This document shows, in pieces, positions 7,635 through 16,363 of a stretch of DNA of 64,000 bases. The position numbers and the translations under genes are program-made. Below the pieces are notes generated by a model that was not told where the DNA came from, made no database searches, and worked only from the letters and a program-made list of their open reading frames with translations. The stretch is from Rhodospirillaceae bacterium (GTDB taxonomy: Bacteria > Pseudomonadota > Alphaproteobacteria > DSM-16000 > Inquilinaceae). Within the stretch, counting starts at the first letter, position 1. The number at the start of each line of letters is the position of its first letter. The stretch lies in assembly GCA_020638575.1 (NCBI GenBank), contig JACKIH010000003.1, positions 973,501-1,037,500 of the forward strand. Reading direction: 5' to 3'.

Positions 7635-8801
7635 TTAAAGACTGGCTGAAACGGCGAACAGCCGCTGGTGCTCCAGCAGGGCATATCGGTCGGTCATGCC
7701 GGCGATGTAGTCGCACACCGTGCGCGCCCGCTCCGCCGTTCCCTCCTGCCCTCCCGGCCCGTGCGGCTGCCATTCGGTGGGCAGCAGGCCCGGCTCCTCC
7801 AGGAACAGGGCGAAAAGCTGGGCCACCACGCGGCGCGCCTTGCTGGTCTCGCGATTGGTGCGGTAGTCGCGGTACATGCGGGTGAAGAGGAACGACCGCA
7901 AGTGCTGCTGGTCGGCCTCCATGGCGTCCGAGAACGCCACCACCGGCCGCCCGGCCGCGCGGATGTCGGCCGCCGAGGCGATCTTCAGCGCGGCCAGGGT
8001 GCGCCCCGTTTCGGCGATCAGGTCGCCCACCATGCGGTCGATCAGCCGGCGTACGGTCTCGTGCACGAAACGGCGGCGATGGAGATCGCGGCCATAGCGC
8101 GCCTCCACCTCGGCCATGCAGGCGCCCACCAGCGGCAGGTCGCGCAACTCGTCGGGCTGGAACAGGCCGGCACGCAGCCCGTCGTCGATATCGTGGTTGT
8201 TGTAGGCGATGTCGTCGGCGATGGCGGCGATCTGCGCTTCCAGGCTGGGATGGCCGTCGAGGTCCAGCGGCCAGTCGCGGTCGAGCGCCATGATGGTGGG
8301 CAGCCGCGCCCGGGCTGCGGCATCGGGGGGGCCGTTGTGCTTCACCAGCCCCTCGATGGTCTCCCAGGTCAGGTTGAGGCCGTCGAACTCGGCATAGCGC
8401 TGCTCCAGGCGGGTCACGGTGCGCACCGTCTGGTCGTTGTGGTCGAAGCCACCATGGTTGGCCATGGCCGCCTGCAACGCCGCCTCCCCGGCGTGGCCGA
8501 AGGGGGTGTGGCCGAGGTCGTGGGCGAGCGCTACGGCTTCCGCCAGATCTTCGTCGCCGCCCAGCACCCGGCAGATGGAGCGCGCGATCTGCGCCACCTC
8601 CAGGCTGTGGGTCAGGCGCGTGCGGTAGTAGTCGCCCACGTGGTAGACGAACACCTGGGTCTTGTACTCCAGCTTGCGGAACGCGCCGGAATGGATGATG
8701 CGGTCGCGGTCGCGCTGGAAGGGCGTGCGCGTGCCGCTCTCCGCTTCGGGCTGGCGCCGGCCGCGGCTGAGCCGGGGGTCGGCGGCGTAGGTGGCGATCA
8801 T
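7635..8801 (-). CDS. dgt: dGTP triphosphohydrolase-like protein (HD superfamily)
   Basis: Dgt-type enzymes hydrolyse dNTPs to deoxynucleoside and triphosphate. The metal-binding HD motif elements are RLTHSLEVAQIARSI, ALAHDLGHTPFGHAGE and DDIAYNNHDIDD, all intact. The 388-residue length from MIATYAADPRLSRGR matches the short alphaproteobacterial form. An AGGAG sequence sits about 10 nt upstream of this ATG. The longer frame back to 9278 runs through intergenic repeat sequence and is not homologous. In many alphaproteobacteria argS follows dgt directly; here the next gene is the SPOR protein. Confidence 0.93.
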   Translation of the reverse strand: MIATYAADPRLSRGRRQPEAESGTRTPFQRDRDRIIHSGAFRKLEYKTQVFVYHVGDYYRTRLTHSLEVAQIARSICRVLGGDEDLAEAVALAHDLGHTPFGHAGEAALQAAMANHGGFDHNDQTVRTVTRLEQRYAEFDGLNLTWETIEGLVKHNGPPDAAARARLPTIMALDRDWPLDLDGHPSLEAQIAAIADDIAYNNHDIDDGLRAGLFQPDELRDLPLVGACMAEVEARYGRDLHRRRFVHETVRRLIDRMVGDLIAETGRTLAALKIASAADIRAAGRPVVAFSDAMEADQQHLRSFLFTRMYRDYRTNRETSKARRVVAQLFALFLEEPGLLPTEWQPHGPGGQEGTAERARTVCDYIAGMTDRYALLEHQRLFAVSASL

Positions 8802-8841
8802 GCGTGAATGGCTCCTGGCAGGCTGCACCAGCGCTCTCCCC

Positions 8842-8883
8842 CACCCGGCCACCCAACGATCGTACAATGGCTTGGGCGGCCGG
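8842..8883 (+). repeat. Dispersed palindromic repeat, copy 1
   Basis: The core CACCCGGCCACCCA, 8 nt, ACAATGG, then CTTGGGCGGCCGG recurs at 22721-22760 (inverted) and 59396-59437. The outer arms CCGGCCACCCAA and TTGGGCGGCCGG pair with one mismatch, so the unit can fold as a hairpin. It lies in the divergent dgt/erpA intergenic region. It resembles REP/BIME-class intergenic elements in design, but the family is not one I can name. Confidence 0.75.
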
Positions 8884-9021
8884 ATGGGAGAGTGGGCCGG
8901 AACCGAACCAAAGAGCGGCGAGAGCCGCTCCGGGTGCTCCCGGTCACTTACAACCGGCCGGTCATGCACATATGTTAAGGAGGCAATCAAGGGCGCCGAG
9001 GCATTAGCGCGGGGATCGACC

Positions 9022-9417
9022 ATGACCAGCGGAGCACTGCACGAAGCCGGACGCGACGACGGCCCCTCCACCACCGGAGCGGGCGACGGGCGCACGGTGT
9101 CGCTGAGCGCCAGTGCGGCCAGGCAGGTGCGCGTATTGCGCCAGGCCGAAGGCAACGAGGCGCTGATGCTGCGCGTCACCGTCTCCGGCGGCGGCTGCTC
9201 GGGCTTCCAGTACGGTTTCGGGTTCGACGACACGGCGGCCGAAGACGACCACCTGTTCGAGCGCGACGGCGTGCGCATGGTGGTCGACGACGCTTCGCTC
9301 GACCTGCTGGACGGAGCGGAGGTGGACTACGTGGAGGAGCTGATCGGCGCGTCCTTCAAGGTGCACAACCCCAACGCCACGTCGTCCTGCGGCTGCGGCG
9401 TCTCCTTCTCCATCTGA
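9022..9417 (+). CDS. erpA: A-type iron-sulfur cluster carrier (ErpA/IscA family)
   Basis: A-type carriers pass Fe-S clusters to apo-proteins. The three cluster-ligand cysteines are present: one in VSGGGCSGFQYGF and two in the C-terminal SSCGCGVSFSI. The 131-residue product from MTSGALHEAG has a non-conserved, polar N-terminal extension of about 27 residues relative to the usual 105-110. A strong AAGGAGG at 8977-8983 is not followed by a usable start codon, so the ATG at 9022 is chosen. erpA/dgt divergence and the following xthA are common in alphaproteobacteria. Confidence 0.9.
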   Translation: MTSGALHEAGRDDGPSTTGAGDGRTVSLSASAARQVRVLRQAEGNEALMLRVTVSGGGCSGFQYGFGFDDTAAEDDHLFERDGVRMVVDDASLDLLDGAEVDYVEELIGASFKVHNPNATSSCGCGVSFSI

Positions 9418-9428
9418 CGGCCCGCGCC

Positions 9429-10283
9429 ATGGCCGCCGCCGACGCCGACGACGCCGACGCCGGGACGGTCACGCTTGCCACCTGGAACGTGAACTCGATC
9501 CGCGCCCGCCTGCCCAACGTGGTGGAGTGGCTCACCGCCAATCGGCCCGATATCGCCTGCCTGCAGGAGCTGAAATGCGAGGAGGAGAAGCTTCCCCGCA
9601 GCGAGCTGGAGGATCTGGGGTACAACGTCGCCGCCATCGGCCAGAAGTCCTATAATGGCGTCGCCATCCTCTCCAAGGAGCCCCTCGGCGAGGTGCGGCC
9701 GGGACTGCCCGATGCCCCCGGCGACGACCAGGCCCGCTACCTCGAAGCCGAGGTCGGGCCGCTCACCGTGGTCTGCCTCTACGCGCCCAACGGCAATCCG
9801 GTGGAGAGCGACAAGTTCCCCTACAAGCTCGCCTGGATGGAGCGGCTGGGCGTGCGCATGGAAGAGCTGCTCGCCGCCGACCAGCCGGCCGTGGTGCTGG
9901 GCGACTTCAACGTCATCCCCGAGCCGGAGGATTGCCACGATCCCAAGGCGTGGGCCGAAGACGCGCTGTTCCGCCTGGAGACGCGGCGGGCCTACCGCCG
10001 GCTGCTCTACAGCGGATGGACCGATGCGCTACGCGCCACCACCTCGCGCGCCGGCATCTACACCTTCTGGGACTACCAGGCCGGCGCCTGGCAGCACGAC
10101 AACGGCATCCGCATCGACCATGCGCTGCTGTCGCCCCAGGCGACCGACCTGCTGGCCGGCTGCACGGTGGACCGCGTCCCCCGCGGCAAGCCCAAGGCGA
10201 GCGACCACACGCCGCTGGTGGTGACCCTGCGCCGGCCGGATGGTGCCGGCGCTGTGGGTCCCGCCGCCTATTCCGCCGCCTGA
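9429..10283 (+). CDS. xthA: Exodeoxyribonuclease III
   Basis: ExoIII is an AP endonuclease and 3'-5' exonuclease in base-excision repair. The endonuclease/exonuclease/phosphatase motifs are complete: ATWNVNSIRARL, CLQELKCEEEKLP, YNGVAILSK, VVLGDFNVIPE, RIDHALLSP and SDHTPLVV. The 284-residue length includes about 12 extra N-terminal residues. The gene begins 11 bp after erpA and probably shares its transcript. Its 3' end overlaps the convergent acyl-CoA dehydrogenase-fold gene by 16 bp. Confidence 0.95.
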   Translation: MAAADADDADAGTVTLATWNVNSIRARLPNVVEWLTANRPDIACLQELKCEEEKLPRSELEDLGYNVAAIGQKSYNGVAILSKEPLGEVRPGLPDAPGDDQARYLEAEVGPLTVVCLYAPNGNPVESDKFPYKLAWMERLGVRMEELLAADQPAVVLGDFNVIPEPEDCHDPKAWAEDALFRLETRRAYRRLLYSGWTDALRATTSRAGIYTFWDYQAGAWQHDNGIRIDHALLSPQATDLLAGCTVDRVPRGKPKASDHTPLVVTLRRPDGAGAVGPAAYSAA

Positions 10284-11488
10284 AGGGCCGCCGCCGCGGC
10301 GTCTCTGGGTGCGTAGCCGTCGCGCGTCTGGGGCAGCTTGCGCCCCATCTCCCGCGAGGCGACCAGGGTGCGCAGCACCTGGGCGGTACCGCCGCCGATG
10401 GTGAACATGCGGGCGTCGCGCACCATACGCTCCAGCGGCATGTCGCGGCCGTAGCCGGCGGCGCCGAAAAGCTGCAGGGCATCGTTGGTCACGCGGATTG
10501 CCATCTCCGAAGTGAAGATCTTGGCCTTGGCCGCCATCTCCATATCGGGGAAGCCGTCGCCGGCGCTGGCCGCGGCGCGGTAGATCAGACCCTGGGCGGC
10601 GGAGATCTGGATCGACATGTCTGCCAGCATCCATTGCAGCCCCTGGAACTCGGCGATCGGCCGGCCGAACTGCTGGCGCTCCTTCACGTGCTCCAGGGCC
10701 AGGCCATAGGCCCCTTCGGCCACGCCCAGGGCCACCGTTGCCGCCCCCACCCGCTGGCTGTTGTAGGCGTTCATCAGACCGCCGAAGCCATGGCGCAGCC
10801 CGCGCGGCGGCACGATCATCATGGCGCGGGGCACCACCATGTCTTCAAACAGGATTTCGGTTTCCGGCACGCCGCGCATGCCCATGGCATAGGCGCGCTC
10901 GCCGATCTTCAGCCCCTCGGTTTCGCCGCGCACCGCCAGGAAGGCGGCGATCCCCTGCTCTTCCCCATCCTCGAACACCCGCGCGAAAATCACGTGCAGC
11001 CTGGAAACGCCGCCGCCGGTGATCCAGTGCTTGCGGCCGTTGAGCACGTAGGTGTCGCCGTGGCGATCGGCCCGCGTGGCCATCTGCGAGGCGGCACTGC
11101 CGGCATCGGGTTCGGTGATGCAGATGGCCGGCTTGTCGCCCGCCAGCACCAGGCCGGCCGCCAGCCGCTTCTGGGCATCGTCGCCGTACTTCATCACCGC
11201 GGAGATGCCGCCCATGTTGGCTTCCACCACGATACGGGCAGAGACACCGCAAACCTGGGCGATCTCCTCGATCACCGCGACGGCGTCGAGGAAGCTGGCA
11301 CCCCGGCCGCCATAGGCGGTGGGAATGGTCATGCCCATGAACCCGGCGTCGGTCAGCGCCTGCACGTTGTCCCACGGATACTGCTCGGTGCGGTCGATGT
11401 CCGCCGCTCGGGTGGCCAGGACCTCGCGGGCCAGCGCATGTGCGCGCGCCTTCAGGTCCTGCTGGTCGCTGCCGAGTTCAAAGCTCAC
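10268..11488 (-). CDS. Acyl-CoA dehydrogenase-fold protein, probable 3-sulfinopropanoyl-CoA desulfinase
   Basis: The FAD/acyl-CoA fold is clear (ICITEPDAGSAAS, HWITGGG, QFGRPIAEFQGLQW, ALQLFGAAGYGRD). The usual catalytic Glu is missing at both known positions. The MCAD-type site reads TIGGGT instead of IYEGT. The isovaleryl-type site reads AYNSQR, with Gln (residue 245 from the chosen start) in place of Glu. A Gln here, an Arg near residue 85 and the C-terminal KLPQTRDGY recall the sulfinopropanoyl-CoA desulfinase (Acd) of Advenella and Variovorax, from memory. That enzyme releases sulfite from 3-sulfinopropanoyl-CoA. The GTG at 11488 fits an N-terminus MSFELGSDQQ; GTG codons at about 11503 and 11500 and a TTG at 11518 are alternatives. 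A LysR regulator is encoded upstream. Confidence 0.7.
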   Translation of the reverse strand: MSFELGSDQQDLKARAHALAREVLATRAADIDRTEQYPWDNVQALTDAGFMGMTIPTAYGGRGASFLDAVAVIEEIAQVCGVSARIVVEANMGGISAVMKYGDDAQKRLAAGLVLAGDKPAICITEPDAGSAASQMATRADRHGDTYVLNGRKHWITGGGVSRLHVIFARVFEDGEEQGIAAFLAVRGETEGLKIGERAYAMGMRGVPETEILFEDMVVPRAMMIVPPRGLRHGFGGLMNAYNSQRVGAATVALGVAEGAYGLALEHVKERQQFGRPIAEFQGLQWMLADMSIQISAAQGLIYRAAASAGDGFPDMEMAAKAKIFTSEMAIRVTNDALQLFGAAGYGRDMPLERMVRDARMFTIGGGTAQVLRTLVASREMGRKLPQTRDGYAPRDAAAAALQAAE

Positions 11489-11680
11489 TGATCCGCCCAC
11501 CACGCTTCTCCCACACAAGACAGACCCGTCGGCGGGCCGCCCGCGGGGGCAGCCGGCTCATGGACCACGATCAATCACGATGGTGTGAGGGTACCAAAGC
11601 CCATAACCTGAGCGTAGCGAATAATATGGCAGAATAAATTTAAAAATTCTTATGAAAGGGAGGGCCGACCAGCCCGCAGC

Positions 11681-12682
11681 CTAGCGTTTCCGCCGTTTCT
11701 TGACGGAAACGCCCGGGTCACCGCACATGCCCACCAGTTCCTCGTGCAAGGCCGAAGTGAGCATCGACTTGGTGGTGTCGGAGCGTTCGATCAGTCCGAT
11801 CGTGCGCACGATTGGCGGCGTGCCGAACGGCACCACCCGCACGCCTTCGGGGAACGGTTCGTCGACGTGGCGCCGCGGCACGATCGATACGCCGAGGCCG
11901 TTGGCCACCAGCATGTTGATGCCGTCCAAGCTGTCGATCTCGATCATCGGGTCGACGGAGATGCCGCGCTCGCGCAAATGGCTGTCGATGATCCGGCTGG
12001 CCCAGGCGAACCGCTTGAAGCGGATGAACGGCATGGCCGTCAGCAACTCCTCGTCGGTCTCGCCTTCGCAGCCTTCCGGCGCAATCACCATCAACGGCTC
12101 GGCAGCAAAGGGCCGCCAGGTCAGCGTCGGCTGCAAGTACTCCGGTTCGGTGACCAACGCCACGTCCAGGTCGCCCACATGCACGCGCCGCTCCAACTCG
12201 TGGGACAGCCCGCCGCTCAGGCGGATGCGCAGGCCCGACATCTTGCGGCACAGGCGGCCGAGGGTGGCCGGCAGAACGCCGGTGAGCGTGGTCGGAATGG
12301 CGCCCAGGGCCAGCACGCTGCCCATGCTGTCGGGACGGAACGACTGGGTGAGCTGATCCGCCAGGTCGATGATTTCGCGGGCGCGGTCCACCAGCGCCCG
12401 CCCGTCGGCATTAAGAACCGGCGGCCTGCGGGTGCGGTCGAAGAGGATCACCCCGAGTTCGGACTCCAGTGCCTTGATCTGCAGGCTGACCGCACTCTGC
12501 GTAAGTCCGACGACTTGCGCGGCCGCGGCAAAGGTACGCTGGTCGGCGATTGCCACGAGCGTCCTTAAAGACCTGATATCGACATGTCCGGACAAGCAAG
12601 CACACCGTCGGTTGGTTCGTTGTTCAGCTTCGATTAAGTGGGCCTCAAACTCCCAGGCAAGCCGTTTTAGAATTTGAGACAC
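11681..12682 (-). CDS. LysR-family transcriptional regulator
   Basis: The N-terminal winged helix-turn-helix is typical (RSLRTLVAIADQRTFAAAA, GLTQSAVSLQIKALES, LGVILFDR), followed by a periplasmic-binding-like co-inducer domain. The GTG at 12682 gives 333 residues. A TTG at 12595 would begin nearer the expected LysR start (about 10 residues before RSLRTL) and is a good alternative. The gene is upstream of the desulfinase-like gene on the same strand, with 192 bp between them, so it is a plausible regulator of sulfur-compound catabolism. It is noticeably less GC-rich at its 5' end. The effector is unknown. Confidence 0.85.
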   Translation of the reverse strand: MSQILKRLAWEFEAHLIEAEQRTNRRCACLSGHVDIRSLRTLVAIADQRTFAAAAQVVGLTQSAVSLQIKALESELGVILFDRTRRPPVLNADGRALVDRAREIIDLADQLTQSFRPDSMGSVLALGAIPTTLTGVLPATLGRLCRKMSGLRIRLSGGLSHELERRVHVGDLDVALVTEPEYLQPTLTWRPFAAEPLMVIAPEGCEGETDEELLTAMPFIRFKRFAWASRIIDSHLRERGISVDPMIEIDSLDGINMLVANGLGVSIVPRRHVDEPFPEGVRVVPFGTPPIVRTIGLIERSDTTKSMLTSALHEELVGMCGDPGVSVKKRRKR

Positions 12683-13042
12683 AGATCTGCTTACAACTCC
12701 ATGTCCAATGCATCCAGCTAAACTTTATATTGGAAGAATTAAAACAAAGCTGCGATACTTGAAGATATTTATAACATCGGCCACTTAGTTCTTGCTTGCG
12801 CGACATCATAGCGCACCACAACCAGTCCTTACGGCCGCGGCCGGCGGACGCCGCGGTCAGGGCGGGGGTGTCTCAATTCGGCTCGACCCCGGGTTACCGA
12901 TCGGCTAGGTGGTTCCCCGCGCATCGGCAGCCATCGCCGCCCCTGCTTCTGCGGGAATTAACGACTGGCGTCCCGATCGGTTCCCTCGGGCCATGCGATT
13001 TCGTCAGCCGATCTTGTTCAATCGACGAACGGTGCGTGTCAG
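12683..13042. other. 360-bp intergenic region with an AT-rich block
   Basis: Positions about 12690-12790 are strongly AT-rich for this genome and contain TATAAA/TATATT-like stretches suited to the promoter of the LysR gene on the minus strand. The rest is GC-rich and precedes mobB on the plus strand. I see no RNA gene, no convincing small gene and no clear palindrome. Confidence 0.45.
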
Positions 13043-13537
13043 ATGAAGATCTTCGGCCTGGCCGGGTGGAGCGGATCGGGCAAGACCACACTGCTTGAAC
13101 GACTGATCCCGGAATGGACCGGCCGCGGCCTCAGGGTCTCGACCATCAAGCACGCACACCATGCGTTCGACGTCGACCAGCCGGGCAAGGACAGCTATCG
13201 CCACCGTGCGGCCGGCGCCACGGAGGTCCTGATCGGCTCCAGCCGCCGCTGGGTGCTGCTGCACGAACTGCGCGGCACGCCGGAGCCGTCGCTGGACGAC
13301 CTGCTGGCGCACATGTCGCCGGTGGATCTGGTCATGGTGGAAGGCTTCAAGGCCTATCGGCACCCCAAACTGGAGGTGCATCGCGCCGCCAACGGCTCGC
13401 CCTGGCTCTATCCCGATGACCCGATGATCCGGGGCGTCGCCGCCGACGTGCCGGCAGACGCGAACCTGCCCTGGTTCGATCTTGACGATGTGCCCCGGAT
13501 CGCCGGGTTCATCTGGGAGGCCGCCCCGACCCTTTAG
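13043..13537 (+). CDS. mobB: Molybdopterin-guanine dinucleotide biosynthesis protein MobB
   Basis: MobB is a GTP-binding accessory protein for MobA in making molybdopterin guanine dinucleotide. The P-loop AGWSGSGKTTL lies at residues 7-17, followed by the family motifs STIKHAHHAFDVDQPGKDSYRHRAAGA and MVEGFKAYRHPKLEVHR. The length of 164 residues is normal. No other molybdenum-cofactor gene is adjacent. The start is supported by the conserved N-terminus MKIFGLAG. Confidence 0.94.
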   Translation: MKIFGLAGWSGSGKTTLLERLIPEWTGRGLRVSTIKHAHHAFDVDQPGKDSYRHRAAGATEVLIGSSRRWVLLHELRGTPEPSLDDLLAHMSPVDLVMVEGFKAYRHPKLEVHRAANGSPWLYPDDPMIRGVAADVPADANLPWFDLDDVPRIAGFIWEAAPTL

Positions 13538-13579
13538 GGTCAGGACCCATAGACGGCATGGTCGCCCCTACGGGGCCGG

Positions 13580-13804
13580 CTACTTCTCGTACTTGGCCAA
13601 CGTCGTCAGCGCCTGCGCCCACAAGAAGAACTTGCTGGTGCCCAGATCGCCCACGGTCTTGATGTTGAAGGCCTGGCGCAACAGGTCGGCGTCGCTGGGC
13701 GAAACCCCCTGGAGCACATCGACGGGCGCATCGACGATTTCCTTCAGCGGCTTGTCTTCCCAGGCTTTGTCCAGGATTTCGCGCAGACTGTCGTTGGTCG
13801 GCAT
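13580..13804 (-). CDS. Small helical protein of unknown function
   Basis: The 74-residue product (MPTNDSLREILDKAWEDKP to ALTTLAKYEK) has no signal peptide or membrane segment. The middle, SPSDADLLRQAFNIKTVGDLGTSKFFLWAQAL, looks like helix-hairpin-helix modules, in which a hairpin after VSP and TVGDL packs helices that often bind DNA or partner proteins. A helix-hairpin-helix-like fold is inference; no function can be assigned. It is convergent with mobB (42 bp apart). Start choice: ATG at 13804, preceded by GAGGA (the reverse complement of tcctc). Confidence 0.7.
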   Translation of the reverse strand: MPTNDSLREILDKAWEDKPLKEIVDAPVDVLQGVSPSDADLLRQAFNIKTVGDLGTSKFFLWAQALTTLAKYEK

Positions 13805-14090
13805 GGTGGTGTCCTCCTCGGTTTCTTGAGCGCCGTGGCACGGCGGGCCCGGCGCCACCCCCCGCGGGCGCTGCCGGTGCCGGTGATCGGTAAAGGCAGG
13901 CAAAACGCCAAGGTCCGCAAGTCCTGTGCGAGAGCCCGACCAGGGGGCCTGTCCCCCGGCGAGCAGGGCAGATGCGGCAGTGCCAAGACTGCCGTTCGCC
14001 CGCAAGGACGTGTAGAGGGGAGTTGGGGGCTCGACTTGTCGGCCGCAGATCCACGGCCCGCCATGCCATCGAAGCTCGCCCCAGGGAGCG
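13805..14090. other. 286-bp intergenic region, no gene seen
   Basis: This region divides the small helical protein gene (minus strand) from the sulfotransferase gene (plus strand) and should hold both promoters. It is GC-rich. I found no palindrome or RNA signature worth naming. Confidence 0.4.
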
Positions 14091-15215
14091 ATGCTCCCGG
14101 AACCGAAAGCCACGCGCATGCATCCGCTGAGCGGCAGCGACCCCGCCACCTTCGCCCGCGTGCTCTGGCACAACGGCCGGCCGCACGGCGGCCGCAACTG
14201 GGGGCGAACCCTCCTGGCGGCCGGGGCAGTTCTCGGCCGTTCCCCTTTTACCTTGGTGGAGCAGGCATGGGCACGCCGCCGCCTGGCCCGCGACGCGGCA
14301 CCCGAGGCGCCGGTGTTCATCCTCGGCCATTGGCGCAGCGGCACCACCCATCTCTATAATGTGATGGCCCGCCGCGGCTTCGCCTACGTACCGCCCATCG
14401 CCACCGGCATGCCGTGGGACCTGTTCGGGCTGGCCCGCTGGCTGCGCCCGCTGCTGGAACGCGCCCTGCCCGAGCACCGCTATATCGACAGCGTGCCGGT
14501 TCATCCCGATTCGCCCCAGGAAGACGAAATCGCCATCGCCAATATGTGCGACCTGTCGTTCTACCACGGGCTCTATTTCCCGCGGCATTTCCAGGAGAAC
14601 TTCGACCGCGGCGTCTTCTTCGACGATTGCAGCGACGCCGACATCGCGCTGTGGCGCGACCGCTTGCAGCACCTGCTCGGCAAGCTGTCGCTGCAGTTCG
14701 GCGGGCAACGCCTGCTCATCAAGAACCCGGTGCACACCGGCCGCGTGGCGCTGCTGCGCGAAATCTGGCCCGATGCCGCCTTCATCCACATCCACCGCAA
14801 CCCCTACGCGGTCTTCCAGTCGATGCGGAACTTCTACCGCAAGCTCCTGGCCGAGCTGGCGCTCCAGCCCTTCGACCACATCGATATCGACAACCACATC
14901 CTGGCCAGCTATGCGCGCCTGATGCGCCGGTTCGACGCCGACAGGCCGGGGATCCCCGATGACCGGTTCGTCGAGATCGGCTACCAGGAGCTGATGGAGC
15001 GGCCGATGGAGGCTCTGGCGACGATCTACGACCGGCTCGGCCTGCCGGGGTTCGCCGACGCAGCGCCGGATTTCGCCGCCTATCTGTCTACCGTCGCCAG
15101 CTACCAGAAGAACAGCTACGCCTACTCCACCGCCGATGCCGAACTGGTGGAGGCGCATTGGCGGCCCTGGATCGACCGCTGGGGCTACCGCCGGCCGGAT
15201 GGAGCCGCGGTGTGA
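14091..15215 (+). CDS. Sulfotransferase family protein
   Basis: The PAPS 5'-phosphosulfate-binding loop FILGHWRSGTTHL (about residues 76-88) and the 3'-phosphate-binding region HIHRNPYAVFQSMRNFY (about 231-247) mark a PF13469-type sulfotransferase, which moves sulfate from PAPS to a hydroxyl or amine. There is no signal peptide, so it is probably cytoplasmic. It could start at the ATG of MLPEP or at MHPLS, nine codons later. Its stop overlaps the GTG of the next gene (GTGA), forming a tight three-gene unit with a lipoprotein and an SDR enzyme. The acceptor substrate is unknown. Confidence 0.85.
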   Translation: MLPEPKATRMHPLSGSDPATFARVLWHNGRPHGGRNWGRTLLAAGAVLGRSPFTLVEQAWARRRLARDAAPEAPVFILGHWRSGTTHLYNVMARRGFAYVPPIATGMPWDLFGLARWLRPLLERALPEHRYIDSVPVHPDSPQEDEIAIANMCDLSFYHGLYFPRHFQENFDRGVFFDDCSDADIALWRDRLQHLLGKLSLQFGGQRLLIKNPVHTGRVALLREIWPDAAFIHIHRNPYAVFQSMRNFYRKLLAELALQPFDHIDIDNHILASYARLMRRFDADRPGIPDDRFVEIGYQELMERPMEALATIYDRLGLPGFADAAPDFAAYLSTVASYQKNSYAYSTADAELVEAHWRPWIDRWGYRRPDGAAV

Positions 15216-16363
15216 GGTGGCTGCTGCCCGCCGTGGCGGCAGTCCTCGCTCTGGCCGGCTGCCGGTCCGACACGGGGCCCCATTGGGACTCGCGCTTTGC
15301 CGATTGCCGCCATGTGGACGTGCTGAACGCCGAGGACGGGCGCCGTCTCGTGGGCATCGAGGACATTGCCGTCGACCCGGACGCCGGCCTCGCCTACCTG
15401 TCGGCGACCGACCGCTGGGCGGAGGAGGACGCCGTGGCGGCCGATGCCGACGCCATCCCGCGGGGCGGCCTCTATCGCCTCGACCTGGCGGAGCTTGCCG
15501 CGGCCGGGGACCGCGTGACGGTGCACGACCTGGCCAGCAACCTGCCGGACGACTTGGCCGCCTTCGTCGACCTGCGCCCCCACGGCATCGACCTGTGGCG
15601 CGACGCGTCGGGCGAGACGGCGCTCTTCGTCGTCAACCATAGCTACCGCCGGGACGCGGCAGCCGGCAGTACCTGGACCGAGGAGACCGGCGTGCTGCGC
15701 TTCGCCGTCACCGCCGACGGTCTGCAGCTCACCGGCCGGGCGGATGGGGCGGACCTGTGCCGTGCCAACGATGTGGCGGCCCGAGACGGCGAGCGGCTGC
15801 TGGTCACCCTCGATCAGCGCAACTGCGGCGGCTTCTCCCTCGACCTGGAACGCCTGGTCGGGGCTGCCCTGGGCCGCGTGGTGGAGCTGGATTTCGCCAC
15901 CGATCCGCCGGCCCAGCGCCTGGTGGCCGACGGCCTGCTCTTCGCCAACGGCGTGGCGGTGCTGCCCGGCGGCACCATCGCGGTGGCGGAAACCCGGCGC
16001 TCGGCGGTGACCCTGCTGGACGGCACCGGCGCCGGCACCGGCACCGGCGGCGGCCGGCGGTCGATCGACATGCCCGGCGGCCCCGACAACCTGATGGCGG
16101 CGCCGGACGGCAGCCTGCTGGCCGCCCTGCACACCCGCCTGCTGGTGTTGGCCGCCTACATGCATCGACTGGCCGGGATCGAACTGGCACCGACCCGCCT
16201 GGTGGCCATCGATCCGGCCAGCGGCGGCGTTACGTTGCTGGTCGACGATCCCTTCGGCCGGCTGCTCTCCGCGGCCACCGTGGCGGCACTGGCGGGCGGC
16301 GACCTGCTGGCCGGCTCCGCCTTCGATGCCGGCCTGCTGGTATGCCGCGGGGCGGCACCATGA
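15212..16363 (+). CDS. Paraoxonase/arylesterase-like lipoprotein
   Basis: The product begins MRWLLPAVAAVLALAGC, a short lipoprotein signal with an LALAGC lipobox, so it should be anchored on the periplasmic side. The mature part resembles calcium-dependent six-bladed beta-propeller lactonases (paraoxonase/SMP-30): IEDIAVDPDAGLAYLS, HGIDLW, LFVVNHSYR, ANDVAARDGERLLVT, LFANGVAVLP and GGPDNLMAAPDGSLL. Lactone or ester hydrolysis is a family-based guess. Coupled to the sulfotransferase (GTGA overlap) and to the SDR gene (ATGA overlap). The GTG start is chosen because it directly precedes the signal peptide. Confidence 0.75.
   Translation: MRWLLPAVAAVLALAGCRSDTGPHWDSRFADCRHVDVLNAEDGRRLVGIEDIAVDPDAGLAYLSATDRWAEEDAVAADADAIPRGGLYRLDLAELAAAGDRVTVHDLASNLPDDLAAFVDLRPHGIDLWRDASGETALFVVNHSYRRDAAAGSTWTEETGVLRFAVTADGLQLTGRADGADLCRANDVAARDGERLLVTLDQRNCGGFSLDLERLVGAALGRVVELDFATDPPAQRLVADGLLFANGVAVLPGGTIAVAETRRSAVTLLDGTGAGTGTGGGRRSIDMPGGPDNLMAAPDGSLLAALHTRLLVLAAYMHRLAGIELAPTRLVAIDPASGGVTLLVDDPFGRLLSAATVAALAGGDLLAGSAFDAGLLVCRGAAP

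Noticed and set aside
8977..8983. A strong AAGGAGG upstream of erpA
   Set aside because: No ATG, GTG or TTG lies at a usable distance in any frame that gives a protein, so it does not set the erpA start and no small gene was found.
10268..11488. Acyl-CoA dehydrogenase-like gene as an inactive pseudogene because the catalytic Glu is missing
   Set aside because: The frame is intact, the rest of the fold is well conserved, and the substitutions match a known active subgroup (desulfinase-like).
12796..13098. Open frame on the plus strand upstream of mobB
   Set aside because: It overlaps the mobB start in another frame, has no ribosome site and shows no domain-like composition.
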